Below, piece by piece: positions 51,038-61,472 of a stretch of DNA of 64,000 bases. A program made the position numbers and the translations under genes. The stretch comes from Amorphoplanes friuliensis DSM 7358. GTDB taxonomy: Bacteria > Actinomycetota > Actinomycetes > Mycobacteriales > Micromonosporaceae. The notes under the pieces were generated by a model. The model was not told where the DNA came from and did not search any database. It worked only from the letters and a program-made list of their open reading frames with translations. Position 1 is the first letter of the stretch; each line of letters starts with the position of its first letter. The DNA is taken from positions 4,750,001-4,814,000 of the forward strand of contig NC_022657.1 of assembly GCF_000494755.1 (NCBI RefSeq), given 5' to 3'.

Positions 51038-51607
51038 ATGCCCGACGACTTACGGGCCCGGCTCGTGGACACCGGCGTCACGCTGGTCACGGAGCAGGGC
51101 ACCGAGGCACTGTCCCTGCGGGAGATCGCCCGCCACGCCGGTGTGTCCCACGGCGCGCCGCGGCGTTACTTCCCCACCCACCGAGACCTGCTGGCCGCCG
51201 TCGCCCGGGTCGGATACGAGCGGCTGGGCGCGCGGATCCACGCGCTCGGTCACGCCGACGATCCGCGGGCCGGGCTGCTCGCGCTCGGGCGGCTCTACCT
51301 CGACTTCGCGCGGACCGAGCGGGGCATGTTCGAGCTGATGTTCCGGCACGAACTGCTGCGGGGGAACAACGAGGGACTTCGCGCGGCCACCAAGCCCCTC
51401 TTCGCCGTACTGGTGGATCTGGTCGCCCGGGCGCGGCCCGGCACGGACGACGCGACGGTGACCGCCGGGGCGCTCTGGGCCAACCTGCACGGGCTCGCCC
51501 AGCTCTGGGTGTGGGGCAGCCTGCAGATGACGGTCGGCACCGAGGACGCCGACCTGCTGCTCCAGGCCGCCGTCGACTCCTACGTGGAGCGTTCCCATGC
51601 TGGCTGA
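51038..51607 (+). CDS. TetR/AcrR family regulator (TetR_C_13-like)
   Basis: A 189-residue TetR protein. HTH: TLVTEQGTEALSLREIARHAGVSHGAPRRYFPTHRDLLAAVA. The C-terminal domain (RLYLDFARTERGMFELMFRHELL, WANLHGLAQLWVWG) matches a widespread WHG-domain type. ATG 51038 is selected over GTG 51032 on the leaderless -10 position. Its stop overlaps the acyltransferase ATG by 11 bases, so they are co-transcribed and it probably regulates a lipid-related gene. Confidence 0.92.
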   Translation: MPDDLRARLVDTGVTLVTEQGTEALSLREIARHAGVSHGAPRRYFPTHRDLLAAVARVGYERLGARIHALGHADDPRAGLLALGRLYLDFARTERGMFELMFRHELLRGNNEGLRAATKPLFAVLVDLVARARPGTDDATVTAGALWANLHGLAQLWVWGSLQMTVGTEDADLLLQAAVDSYVERSHAG

Positions 51608-52259
51608 AGGCGCACGATCGGTGCTGGTCCCGGTGTCCCGGCTGTACTTCCGGCCGACCATCGAGGGCCGGGAGCACATCCCCCGCAGCGGCCCGGTGAT
51701 CCTGGCCGCCAACCACCTGTCCGCCCTGGACAGCTTCCTGATCCCGCTGGTGTCGCCGCGCCCGGTGGCGTTCCTGGCCAAGGAGGAGTACTTCACCCAG
51801 ACCGGCGCCAAGGGCTGGCTGATCCGCACGTCGCTGCTGGGCGTCGGCGCGGTCGGGGTACCCCGCGGCGCCCACCGGGCCGCGCAGGCTGCCCTCGAGA
51901 CGGCGCTCGCGGTCCTGCAGGAGGGCCGCATGTTCGGCATCCACCCGGAGGGCAGTCGCTCGCGGGACGGCCGGCTCTACCGCGGGCGCACCGGGGTGGC
52001 CTGGCTCGCGCTGGCGTCCGGGGCGCCGGTGGTCCCGGTCGCGGTCCTGGGCACCGAACACGCCCAGCCCGTGGGCACCCGTATCGCGCGGCCCCGGCAC
52101 GTGACCGTGCGCTTCGGCGCGCCGCTGCGCTTCGCGCCTCCGGCGGGGAGCGCGGGCAAGGCGCGTCGAGACGCCACCGACGAGATCATGGACGCGATCG
52201 CCGCCCTCTCCGGCCAGGTACGCGCACCCGGCTACAACGAACTGTCCGCGCTGCAGTGA
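51597..52259 (+). CDS. 1-acylglycerol-3-phosphate acyltransferase (PlsC-like)
   Basis: A 220-residue lysophospholipid acyltransferase. Catalytic HX4D is NHLSALD (His40, Asp45); the glycerol-phosphate-binding EGSRSRDG follows at about residue 120, and VPVAVLGTEHAQPVG is the third block. Short N-terminal amphipathic segment, so a peripheral membrane enzyme. It adds a second acyl chain to lysophosphatidic acid or a related acceptor. It is regulated with, and probably by, the TetR gene upstream; a hairpin terminator follows. Confidence 0.93.
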   Translation: MLAEGARSVLVPVSRLYFRPTIEGREHIPRSGPVILAANHLSALDSFLIPLVSPRPVAFLAKEEYFTQTGAKGWLIRTSLLGVGAVGVPRGAHRAAQAALETALAVLQEGRMFGIHPEGSRSRDGRLYRGRTGVAWLALASGAPVVPVAVLGTEHAQPVGTRIARPRHVTVRFGAPLRFAPPAGSAGKARRDATDEIMDAIAALSGQVRAPGYNELSALQ

Positions 52260-52265
52260 AGCGAG

Positions 52266-52303
52266 CACAGGCCGGGCACCACGGAAATGGCGTCCGGCCT
52301 GTG
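52266..52303. terminator. Terminator hairpin
   Basis: Ten-base arms CACAGGCCGG and CCGGCCTGTG with an 18-base loop, between the convergent acyltransferase and LLM genes. Confidence 0.6.
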
Positions 52304-52319
52304 TCGTTCGGAGAAGTGG

Positions 52320-53276
52320 TCAGCGCAGGGCCGGGAGGACCTTCGCGCCGAAGGCGTCGATGAACGGGTTCAGGTCCTGGCCGACGTGGTGCAGGTAGAT
52401 GCGGTCGAAGCCCAGCGCGGCGTACCCCCGCAGGAGTTCCGTGTGCTCCTCCAGGTCGGCGGAGACGTTGACGAGCTTGCGCACCTGGTCGACCGTCACG
52501 TTCTCCGAGACCACGTCGAAGTGCTCGACCGTCTCCAGGTCCCAGCAGACCGGCGGCGGGAAGATGTTGCTGCGCCACTGGTCGTGGGCGATGGCCTCCG
52601 CCTCGGCCTCGGTCGGGGCCCAGCTCAGGTGGACCTGCAGGCATACCGGGCCGGTTCCGCCCGCATCCCGGTACGCCGAGATCATCGCGCGCAGCTGCTC
52701 CTCCGGCGCGTTCACGGTGACCAGGCCGTCGGCCCAGCCGGCGCACCACGCCGCGGTCTTGGTGCTGACCGCGGCACCGATCAGCGCGGGCGGCGTCTCG
52801 GGGCGGGTCCAGAGGCGCGCGCGGTCCACCGTGACCAGACCGTCGCGGGTGACTTCCTTCCCGGCGAGCATGTCGCGGATCACGTCCACGCATTCGAGGA
52901 GCCGGGCCTCACGGACCTCCTTGCGCGGCCACGGGTCACCGGTGATGTGCTCGTTGCTGAACTCGCCGCTGCCCAGGGCCGCCCAGAACCGGCCGGGGAA
53001 CATCGCACCGAGGGTGCCGATCGCCTGCGCGATGATCGCCGGGTGGTAGCGCTGGCCCGGGGCGTTGACCACACCGAACGACAGGTTGGTGGCCTGCAGC
53101 GCCGCGCCCAGCCAGGACCACGCGAACGCGGACTGGCCCTGCCGGGCGCTCCACGGCGAGAAGTGGTCGGAGCACATCGCCGCCTGGAAGCCGGCGCGTT
53201 CCGCGGCGACCACGGCGGCGAGCAACTCGGCGGGCGGGATCTGCTCGTGCGAGGCGTGGATTCCGTACTCCGTCAT
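52320..53276 (-). CDS. LLM-class flavin/F420-dependent oxidoreductase (TIGR03885-like)
   Basis: A 318-residue luciferase-like TIM-barrel protein. Typical segments are IPPAELLAAVVAAERAGFQAAMCSDHFSPW, a SFGVVNAPGQRYHPAIIAQAIGTL block and FWAALGSGEFSNEHI. It resembles the TIGR03885 group (from memory), a sister of F420-dependent glucose-6-phosphate dehydrogenases. Cofactor (FMN versus F420) is not proven. ATG 53276 is the first start before the barrel. Divergent from nucleoside hydrolase. Confidence 0.88.
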   Translation of the reverse strand: MTEYGIHASHEQIPPAELLAAVVAAERAGFQAAMCSDHFSPWSARQGQSAFAWSWLGAALQATNLSFGVVNAPGQRYHPAIIAQAIGTLGAMFPGRFWAALGSGEFSNEHITGDPWPRKEVREARLLECVDVIRDMLAGKEVTRDGLVTVDRARLWTRPETPPALIGAAVSTKTAAWCAGWADGLVTVNAPEEQLRAMISAYRDAGGTGPVCLQVHLSWAPTEAEAEAIAHDQWRSNIFPPPVCWDLETVEHFDVVSENVTVDQVRKLVNVSADLEEHTELLRGYAALGFDRIYLHHVGQDLNPFIDAFGAKVLPALR

Positions 53277-53334
53277 ACGCGTCGTTCCTACCCACGGGGC
53301 ACACCCGGCAATCACGGTCCGCCATCATCACCCG

Positions 53335-54243
53335 ATGACCGCTTTTCATCTTGACTGTGACACCGGCATCGACGACGCGCTCGCTCTGGCGTACCTGCTG
53401 GGGCACCCGGGGGTTGATCTCACCGGTATCGGGACCGTGAGCGGCAACACCGCGGCCGGGCAGGCCGCCCGCAACACCCTGGACCTGCTGGCGCTGGCCG
53501 GGCGGGACGACGTCCCGGTCGCGACGGGTGCCCACCACCCCCTGGGCGGCGATTTTGCCGGTGGTGCCGGACCGGTGCACGGCAGCAACGGCATCGGCGG
53601 TGTGGAGCTGCCGCACACCACGCGGATGCCGGACGACCGCAGCGCGACCGACCTGCTGATCGAGGCGGCGCACCGGCACCCCGGCGAGCTGCGGGTGATC
53701 ACCACCGGGCCGCTGACCAACCTCGCGCTGGCCCTGCGCCGCGAGCCCGAGCTGGTCACCCTCGTCCACGACGTCACGGCGATGGGCGGCGCGGTCCGGG
53801 CACCCGGCAACATCACCGGGAACGCCGAGGCCAACATCGCCAACGACCCGGCGGCGGCCGCCGAGGTCCTCGGCGCGGGCTGGCCGGTGACGCTCGTGCC
53901 GCTGGACGTCACCATGCAGCACCGCTTCACGGAGCACGACCGGGCCGCGCTGGCCGGGCACGGCACTCCCCTGACCGCGGCGCTGGCCGCCATGCTGACC
54001 AGCTACTTCGACTTCTACGAGACCCGGTTCGGTGAGCGCCAGGTGCCGCTGCACGACCCGCTCGCCGCGGGGATCGCGACCGGAGATCTGGTACCCCTCG
54101 ACGCGCCGCTGCTCGGACTGCGGATCGAGAGCGACGGTCAGGTGGTCGAGGACACGGCGGCACGGCACCCGACCAAGGTCGTCTTCTCGCTGACCGGTGC
54201 GGCGGCGCCCGTCATCCGTACCCTGATCCTCGAGGCGGTGTGA
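53335..54243 (+). CDS. Inosine/uridine-preferring nucleoside hydrolase
   Basis: A 302-residue nucleoside hydrolase. The calcium-binding N-terminal motif DCDTGIDD (residues 7-14) is intact, and substrate segments GNITGNAEANIANDP and HDPLAAG follow in order. It cleaves the N-glycosidic bond of ribonucleosides for salvage. CATCAT lies six bases before the ATG, consistent with a leaderless start. It precedes an ECF sigma gene by 44 bases on the same strand. Confidence 0.93.
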   Translation: MTAFHLDCDTGIDDALALAYLLGHPGVDLTGIGTVSGNTAAGQAARNTLDLLALAGRDDVPVATGAHHPLGGDFAGGAGPVHGSNGIGGVELPHTTRMPDDRSATDLLIEAAHRHPGELRVITTGPLTNLALALRREPELVTLVHDVTAMGGAVRAPGNITGNAEANIANDPAAAAEVLGAGWPVTLVPLDVTMQHRFTEHDRAALAGHGTPLTAALAAMLTSYFDFYETRFGERQVPLHDPLAAGIATGDLVPLDAPLLGLRIESDGQVVEDTAARHPTKVVFSLTGAAAPVIRTLILEAV

Positions 54244-54287
54244 CCCAGCTCACGGGAACCTGAGGGCGCGGGCGGACAGGACTGAGT

Positions 54288-54860
54288 GTGGACCTACCCC
54301 TGAGAGCACGGCTACGCGCGGGCGACGCCGACGCTTTCGGCCGGCTCTTCGACGAGCACGCCGCGACGGTGTACCGCCACGCCGTCCGTGTCACCGCCGA
54401 CCGGGCCGGCGCCGAGGACGTCGTGTCGCTGACCTTCCACGAGGCGTGGCGGCTGCGCGCCCGGCTGCGCCCCGACGGTGACAGCGTGCTGCCCTGGCTG
54501 CTCGGCATCGCGACCAACGTGCTGCGCAACACCCGGCGAGCGGCCCGCAGGCACCAGGCCGCCCTCGCCCGGCTGCCGGTGCGGGACAGCGTGCCCGACT
54601 TCTCCGACGAGGTCGTGGACCGGCTGCGCGACGCCGAACACCTGAGGGCGGCCGCGGCGGCGCTCGCGCAGTTACGGCGTACCGAGAGGGAGGTTTTCAC
54701 GCTCTGCGTCTGGACCGGCCTGGACTATGCGGCGGCGGCCGAGGCGCTGGGGGTGCCGGTCGGGACGGTCCGGTCGCGGCTGTCCCGGGCGCGAGCCCGG
54801 CTCAGAACCCTCGCGGAAGCCGAACTCCGCCGCCCGCCTCTCAAGGAGAAGATCCGATGA
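54288..54860 (+). CDS. ECF-type RNA polymerase sigma factor
   Basis: A 190-residue sigma-70 ECF protein. Region 2 (about 5-85) has DAFGRLFDEHAATVYRHAVRVT, EDVVSLTFHEAWR; region 4 (about 120-175) has LRRTEREVFTLCVWTGLDYAAAAEALGVPVGTVRSRLSRARARL. GTG start. The stop overlaps the next gene in an ATGA; that gene encodes a single-pass membrane protein, so it may act as, or alongside, an anti-sigma factor. Confidence 0.94.
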   Translation: MDLPLRARLRAGDADAFGRLFDEHAATVYRHAVRVTADRAGAEDVVSLTFHEAWRLRARLRPDGDSVLPWLLGIATNVLRNTRRAARRHQAALARLPVRDSVPDFSDEVVDRLRDAEHLRAAAAALAQLRRTEREVFTLCVWTGLDYAAAAEALGVPVGTVRSRLSRARARLRTLAEAELRRPPLKEKIR

Positions 54861-55834
54861 CCGACCTGCTGCCGCCCGGCGACCCCGAGCTCTCCCCCGA
54901 CCGTGCGCGGGTGCTCAAGGAAGCGTTCCTGCAGGAGATCACCCGGCCCGGCGCCGCCCGCCGCCGGATCCCGGTCCTGCTCCCGGTGGCCGCCGCCGCA
55001 ACGGTCGTGCTGGTCACGCTGGTCGCCGGGGTCGCGCTGCACCAGGGCTCACCGGCCACACCGGCACCCGGTCCGGCACCCGTACGGGTCGCGGCACCGG
55101 TCATCGCGCTGCCGCCCGTCCACACCGACCGCGTCACCTCGCGCGCCGACAAGATCGCCACCGGGGTCACCCTGCCGCCGTCACCCACGATCCGGGCCGA
55201 CCAGTTCGTGTACGTCCGCAGCAAGGTCGGCTTCCAGCAGGTGGTCTTCGGTGGCGGGCCCGCGCCCTCCGACGGGTTCACCTCGGCCTCGGAGGGGGTG
55301 GTGACGCAGGCCCTCGAAACCATCCGCATCCGGGAGATGTGGTTGCCGCAGAAGGGCGACCGCGGATTTGTCCAGGACGGCAAGGAGTCGTTCGAGCTCG
55401 ACCCGATCTCCAACAGCGAGCACTCGGCCATCCCGGCCGACCCGGACCAGCTCCTGCGCAAGATCTACGCCGAGACGAAGGGCCAGGGCCCCGGCCCGGA
55501 CTACACGGCCTTCGACTGGATCGGCGAGAACATGTACGAGACGATGCTCCCGCCGCAGGTCTACGTCACCCTCTTCCGCGCCGCCGCCCGCATCCCCGGC
55601 GTTGTGCTCATCGACGACGCCGTCGACGGCGCCGGCCGCCACGGCGTCGCCGTCGCCTACGAGGACCAGGGCGAACGCCGCGAATGGATCTTCGACCGGC
55701 GCACCCTGGTCTACCTGGGGCAGCGCAATTACCTCGTCGAGGACACCCCCATGGGCAAGGCCGGCACCATCACCGGCATCACCGCCGTCCTCCAGCGGGC
55801 GGTCGTCGACCGTCAAGGCCAGAGGCCACGGTGA
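54857..55834 (+). CDS. Sigma-factor-linked membrane protein (CU044_5270-like)
   Basis: A 325-residue protein. A 40-residue cytoplasmic start (LSPDRARVLKEAFLQEITRPG) is followed by a single membrane helix (VLLPVAAAATVVLVTLVAGVAL) and a large exported domain (FVYVRSKVGFQQVVFGGG, PEQ-like PADPDQLLRKIYAETKGQG, AAARIPGVVLIDDAVDGAGRHGVAVAYED). Layout and position after an ECF sigma gene fit the family named CU044_5270 (from memory). It lacks a zinc-binding anti-sigma motif. Probably regulates or responds to the sigma factor from the membrane. Confidence 0.8.
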   Translation: MTDLLPPGDPELSPDRARVLKEAFLQEITRPGAARRRIPVLLPVAAAATVVLVTLVAGVALHQGSPATPAPGPAPVRVAAPVIALPPVHTDRVTSRADKIATGVTLPPSPTIRADQFVYVRSKVGFQQVVFGGGPAPSDGFTSASEGVVTQALETIRIREMWLPQKGDRGFVQDGKESFELDPISNSEHSAIPADPDQLLRKIYAETKGQGPGPDYTAFDWIGENMYETMLPPQVYVTLFRAAARIPGVVLIDDAVDGAGRHGVAVAYEDQGERREWIFDRRTLVYLGQRNYLVEDTPMGKAGTITGITAVLQRAVVDRQGQRPR

Positions 55835-55837
55835 CCC

Positions 55838-56479
55838 TCAGCGCGGGTGCTCGCCCAGCAACTTCGTGGCGAGCACCGCCGCCTGCGTACGCCGTTCCAG
55901 GCCCAGCTTCGCGAGCAGGCTCGACACGTAGTTCTTGACCGTCTTCTCGGCGAGGAACATCTTCCCGGCGATCTCCCGGTTGGTGAGCCCCTCGGCGACG
56001 TGCTCCAGGATCCGCCGCTCCTGATCGGTCAGCGACGCCAGCTCCCGCGGCTGCTCGACCCCGTGCCGGATCCGCTCGAGCACCCGCTGCGTGACGGCCG
56101 GATCGAGCAACGACTGCCCGCCCGCAACCCGCCGCACGGCGTCGACCAGGTCCGTGCCCCGGATCTGCTTGAGCACGTACCCCGACGCCCCGGCCATGAT
56201 CGCGGCGAAGAGCGCCTCGTCGTCCTCGTACGAGGTCAGGATCAGACCCTTGATCGTCGAATCGACGGCCCGCACGTCCCGGCACACGTCGATGCCGTTC
56301 CCGTCCGGCAACCGCGCGTCGAGAACGGCGACATCGGGACGCAGCGCGGGAATCCGCCGGGCGGCCTCCTGCGCCGACCCGGACTCACCGACCACCTCGA
56401 TGTCACCGGCCGCCTCGAGCAGCCCGGCCAGGCCACGACGCACGACCTCATGGTCGTCGAGCAGAAAAACACGGATCAT
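55838..56479 (-). CDS. DevR/DosR-like response regulator
   Basis: A 213-residue NarL-family regulator. Receiver: LLDDHEVVRRGL, phospho-Asp in VAVLDARLPDGNG, LTSYEDDEA, Lys in GYVLKQIRG. The HTH (about 148-205) is TDQERRILEHVAEGLTNREIAGKMFLAEKTVKNYVSSLLAKLGLERR, nearly identical in layout to mycobacterial DevR/DosR, including the KTVKNYVS recognition helix. The matching DevS-like kinase is 1.3 kb away. A GGGCCGAAAGTCCC box lies 37 bases upstream in the divergent gap, so it probably controls itself and the gene at 56567. Confidence 0.92.
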   Translation of the reverse strand: MIRVFLLDDHEVVRRGLAGLLEAAGDIEVVGESGSAQEAARRIPALRPDVAVLDARLPDGNGIDVCRDVRAVDSTIKGLILTSYEDDEALFAAIMAGASGYVLKQIRGTDLVDAVRRVAGGQSLLDPAVTQRVLERIRHGVEQPRELASLTDQERRILEHVAEGLTNREIAGKMFLAEKTVKNYVSSLLAKLGLERRTQAAVLATKLLGEHPR

Positions 56480-56515
56480 GCGTCCTTCCTACCGGCGCCG
56501 CCCGGGCCCCACCAA

Positions 56516-56529
56516 GGGCCGAAAGTCCC
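56516..56529. promoter_or_regulatory. DevR/DosR-type box 1
   Basis: GGGCCGAAAGTCCC; its complement GGGACTTTCGGCCC carries the GGGACTT half-site of DosR boxes. It lies in the 87-base divergent region between the DevR-like gene and the frameshifted gene at 56567. Confidence 0.75.
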
Positions 56530-56566
56530 GTGTCGCGGCGTTGCCCGCACCTGACACGCTCTCTGC

Positions 56567-57235
56567 ATGACCACCAAGGATGTCCTCCTGCTCGTCCTTG
56601 GAGCCCTCCTGGGGGCGCTGACCAATTCCGCCTACGAGGCCTTCGTGGGAAAGTCGTCGTTCGGCCTGCGGGCCTCTCTCATCGCTGCGCGACACCAGGC
56701 TTCACGACGAACACCTCACGGGCTTCTCCGCCGAGAAGCTCGGATCGCTCCGGCCCCAGGCGGTCGGCTGCTCCTGTGTCACCGTGTTCGACAGCGACGA
56801 GGGGCAGTTCCTGGCGATCGCCAATCGTTCCGGTGAGGTGCTCAATGCCCACAATGTCAAGGGCGTCGTGCCGACCCCGACTGGATCCTGACGCTGCCCC
56901 CGGTGCGCAAGCTCCTCGACGAGATCGACGGCGGCCGGTTCGAGATCTCGGTGACCGGTCTGTCCATCAGCCCGGGTGACGGCGCACTCAGTTGTTCGTT
57001 GCTGGCCCGGTCGTCGTCACCGGCCTTCTTCTCGTGGCTGCGCAGGGAGTTGCGCGCCAACTGGGAGGCTGCGGCGCCGGGTGACGAAGGGGCGCCGATC
57101 GAGTTCGTCAGGATCGACGACCAGCTCATCGACGAGTGGGCCGTTCAGGGGCGGCTCGATCCGTCGAGCATCATGGCGATCGATCTGGCGCGGAAGGCGC
57201 TGAACCGGCGGGACGACGATCAACGGGAGGACTGA
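56567..57235 (+). pseudogene. Frameshifted gene (two compensating shifts), unknown function
   Basis: Three reading-frame segments join into a plausible 222-residue protein. A membrane anchor MTTKDVLLLVLGALLGALTN opens it; around 56690 the sense continues one base out of frame (LRDTRLHDEHLTGFSAEKLG ... FLAIANRSGEVLNAHNVKG); near 56866 it returns to the first frame (DPDWILTLPPVRKLLDEIDGG ... DLARKALNRRDDDQRED). In the first frame a stop occurs at about 56834. Two small indels, or two sequencing errors, explain this. The start follows CACGCT by six bases. Its end overlaps the PPOX gene (TGATG). Not recognised. Confidence 0.75.
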
Positions 57236-57759
57236 TGGCAGGGCTGGAGATCTCCGGCGGCGAGCAGGAGGCGGTGCGCGCGGCGATGTGGGCGACCGTG
57301 CCGCGGTTGCTGGCTGAGCAGCACTACGTCGTTCTCGGGACCGCCGACGAGGAGGGCAGGCCGTGGGTCACGCCGGTGTTCTTCGCGGCCGAGGGTGAAC
57401 ATCGGATCCTGTGGGTGTCCGCGGCCGGCAGCCGGCATTCGCGGAACATCGGGGTGCGGGCCGAGGTGGCGTTGACCGTTTTTGATTCGCATGCGCCGAT
57501 CGGTGGGGCGGAGGCGCTCTATCTGGAGGCGACCGCCTCGCCGGTCGCCGGTCACGCCGATCTCGCCGTGCTCAACGCGCGGCTGCCCGAGCGGCAGCAC
57601 CTGGGTCCGGAGGATCTCGAACCGGCGGGGACGCTGCTGGTCTACCAGGCCCTGGTCAGCAGGCACTTCGTGCTGATCCGCGGGGGTGACGGCCGGTTCG
57701 ACAACATCACCGATGCCCGGCTCGAGGTCAGAGGTCCGTCACCTGACGGTGCAGGGTGA
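57235..57759 (+). CDS. Pyridoxamine 5'-phosphate oxidase-fold flavin/F420-binding protein
   Basis: A 174-residue split-beta-barrel protein: VPRLLAEQHYVVLGTADEEGRPWVTPVFFA, then ILWVSAAGSRHSRNIGVRAEVALTVFD. This resembles the PPOX-like family, which binds FMN, F420 or haem; several members belong to dormancy regulons in mycobacteria. GGGAGG lies five bases before the ATG. It sits between the DevR-like and DevS-like genes, supporting a role in the same redox response. The cofactor is not determined. Confidence 0.88.
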   Translation: MAGLEISGGEQEAVRAAMWATVPRLLAEQHYVVLGTADEEGRPWVTPVFFAAEGEHRILWVSAAGSRHSRNIGVRAEVALTVFDSHAPIGGAEALYLEATASPVAGHADLAVLNARLPERQHLGPEDLEPAGTLLVYQALVSRHFVLIRGGDGRFDNITDARLEVRGPSPDGAG

Positions 57760-57813
57760 TGCTGCGGGGCGGCGAGCTGCTGGTGCTTCACGCGGGCGAG
57801 TCCGGCACGCCGA

Positions 57814-59490
<1,677 letters not shown>

Positions 59491-59494
59491 ACGC

Positions 59495-59508
59495 GGGACC
59501 TTCGGCCC
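59495..59508. promoter_or_regulatory. DevR/DosR-type box 2
   Basis: GGGACCTTCGGCCC, one base from the consensus shared with the other two boxes, 55 bases upstream of the first Acg-like gene and directly after the DevS-like stop. Confidence 0.72.
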
Positions 59509-59563
59509 TGCCCGGCCCGGCACCCGGCGCGGACGGTGGAGGGGACCCGAGCAGGAGGCTCCC

Positions 59564-60526
59564 ATGATCACTCCGTCCGAGGCCCTCGAGGCGGCCGCCC
59601 TCGCGGCGCTGCACGCCCCGTCGGTGTACAACACCCAGCCGTGGCGCTGGCGGATCAGCGGCGACACGATGACGCTGCACGCCGACCACCGGCGTGAACT
59701 CGCTGTGGCCGATCCGGACGGGCGGCTGCTCCTGCTCAGCTGCGGCGCGGCCCTGCAGCACGCCCGGACCGCCCTGGCGGCGGCCGGATGGCAGGCCGCC
59801 GTCGAGCGGATGCCCGAGCCCGGCGTGCTGGCCCGGCTCACGTTCACCGGTGAGAAACCCGCCGACCCGCGGGCGCAGCGTCTCGCCGCGGCGATCGTGG
59901 TGCGGCACACCGACCGGCGGGCGTACGCCGCCCGGCCCGTACCGGAGCCGCTGCTCGACGGTCTGCGGCGGATCGTCGAGGCCGAGGGTGCGTACCTGCA
60001 CGTCGTCCGGCGTGACCAGGTGCCGCTGCTGGCTGTCGCCGCCGAGGCCGCCGGGAACACCGAGCTGGCCGACCCGGCGTACCGGGAGGAGCTCCGGCAG
60101 TGGACCTCACGTCCGGCCGCCGCGGGTGACGGCGTGCCGGCCACCACCGCCGTACGCCAGGAGCTGCGTCGTGTGCCGGTCCGCGACTTCGCGCCCGACG
60201 GTGACGCCGGGCTGAGCGCCGGGGACGGGCACGACACCGGCTCCGCGTACGTGGTGGTCTTCGGCTCGGGCGACCGGCCCCTGAACCTGCTGTGCGGCGG
60301 CGAGGCGATGTCGGCGCTGCTGCTGGCGGCAACCGCCGACGGTCTCGCGACCGCACCCCTCAGCGACACGATCGAGGTCGCGTGGTCACGGCAGCTGATG
60401 CGCGATCTGCTGTCCGGCGTCGGTGAGCCGTACCTGGCCGTCCGTCTCGGGTATCCCGCAGACGACGCCGAGCCGGGCACCGCACCCCGCCGCGCACCGG
60501 CCGACGTCATCGAGTTCGGCGACTGA
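59564..60526 (+). CDS. Acg-family nitroreductase-like flavoprotein
   Basis: A 320-residue protein with two nitroreductase-like halves. The opening EAAALAALHAPSVYNTQPWRWRI and the LCGGEAMSALLLAATADGLATAP block are hallmarks of the Acg/Rv2032/Rv3131 family, DosR-regulated FMN-binding proteins in mycobacteria. The lid covering the flavin in that family makes redox activity uncertain. GGAGG precedes the ATG. A DevR-type box lies 55 bases upstream; its stop overlaps the start of a second copy. Confidence 0.92.
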   Translation: MITPSEALEAAALAALHAPSVYNTQPWRWRISGDTMTLHADHRRELAVADPDGRLLLLSCGAALQHARTALAAAGWQAAVERMPEPGVLARLTFTGEKPADPRAQRLAAAIVVRHTDRRAYAARPVPEPLLDGLRRIVEAEGAYLHVVRRDQVPLLAVAAEAAGNTELADPAYREELRQWTSRPAAAGDGVPATTAVRQELRRVPVRDFAPDGDAGLSAGDGHDTGSAYVVVFGSGDRPLNLLCGGEAMSALLLAATADGLATAPLSDTIEVAWSRQLMRDLLSGVGEPYLAVRLGYPADDAEPGTAPRRAPADVIEFGD

Positions 60527-61470
60527 TGTCCGGGTACACCGGTGACGACCTGCGCCGGGCCGCCACCGCCGCGATCCGGGCGCCGTCGCTGCACAACAGC
60601 CAGCCGTGGTGCTTCCGGCTGCGGGACGGGACGATCGAGGTGCTCGCCGACCGGACCCGCCGGCCGGCCGTCGCCGACACCACCGGGTGGGCGCTGCGGC
60701 TCGCTTGTGGAGCCGCGACGTTCAACGCGCGGCTGGCGCTGGCCGCGGCGGGTACACCCGCGGACGTGCTGCTGCGTCCGTACGGGGAGCTGATCGCGAC
60801 CCTGACCCCGGCGCGGCGCAGGCCGCCGACCTACACCGAGCGGGACCTGGCCGCGGTGATCCCGCGGCGGCACAGCAACCGCAGGCCCTTCCGCCCGGAT
60901 CCGGTGCCTTCCGAGACCCGGGTACGCCTGATCGAAGCGGCCCGAGCCGAGGGTGCCCGCCTCGAACTGCTGGTCGGGACGACGGCGCTGGCCGGCTTCG
61001 GTGAGATCGCCCGCAGCGCCGACCGGGTGCTGCGCCGCGACCCCGCCTACCAGGCGGAACAGGTCACCTGGACCCACGCCGACCTGGCGCCGGACGGTGT
61101 GCCGGTCAGCGCCGGTGGGCCGCCCGCCGAACCCCAGGATCTGCTCCCCCAGCGCCCCTACGGCGAGCGCCGGCGTGCACCCGGCCGCGACTTCGAGCCC
61201 GAGCCGCTGGTCGCGGTGCTGGCCACGGCGGCGGACCGGCCGTTCGACCAGGTCCTCGCGGGTCAGGCGATGCAGGCCGTCCTGCTCACGGCCACGGACG
61301 CCGGGCTGGCGACCTCGTTGATCTCCCAGCCGATCGAGGTCCCCGCGGCACGGGACCACCTTCGCCGCTCCCTGCTCCGGTCCGGCATCCCGCAGATCGC
61401 GGTCCGCATCGGGTACGGCGACCCCGGGCGGCCGTCCCCCCGCCGCACCGTGGACGACGTGCTGCTCTGA
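60526..61470 (+). CDS. Acg-family nitroreductase-like flavoprotein, second copy
   Basis: A 314-residue paralogue of the preceding protein: RAATAAIRAPSLHNSQPWCFRL, RRPPTYTERDLAAVIPRRHSNRRPF and VLAGQAMQAVLLTATDAGLATSLISQPIEVPAAR. It is translationally coupled to the first (TGATG). Divergence between the two is substantial, so the duplication is old or they form a heteromeric pair. It ends at a hairpin that also holds a third DevR-type box. Confidence 0.92.
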   Translation: MSGYTGDDLRRAATAAIRAPSLHNSQPWCFRLRDGTIEVLADRTRRPAVADTTGWALRLACGAATFNARLALAAAGTPADVLLRPYGELIATLTPARRRPPTYTERDLAAVIPRRHSNRRPFRPDPVPSETRVRLIEAARAEGARLELLVGTTALAGFGEIARSADRVLRRDPAYQAEQVTWTHADLAPDGVPVSAGGPPAEPQDLLPQRPYGERRRAPGRDFEPEPLVAVLATAADRPFDQVLAGQAMQAVLLTATDAGLATSLISQPIEVPAARDHLRRSLLRSGIPQIAVRIGYGDPGRPSPRRTVDDVLL

Positions 61471-61472
61471 AG

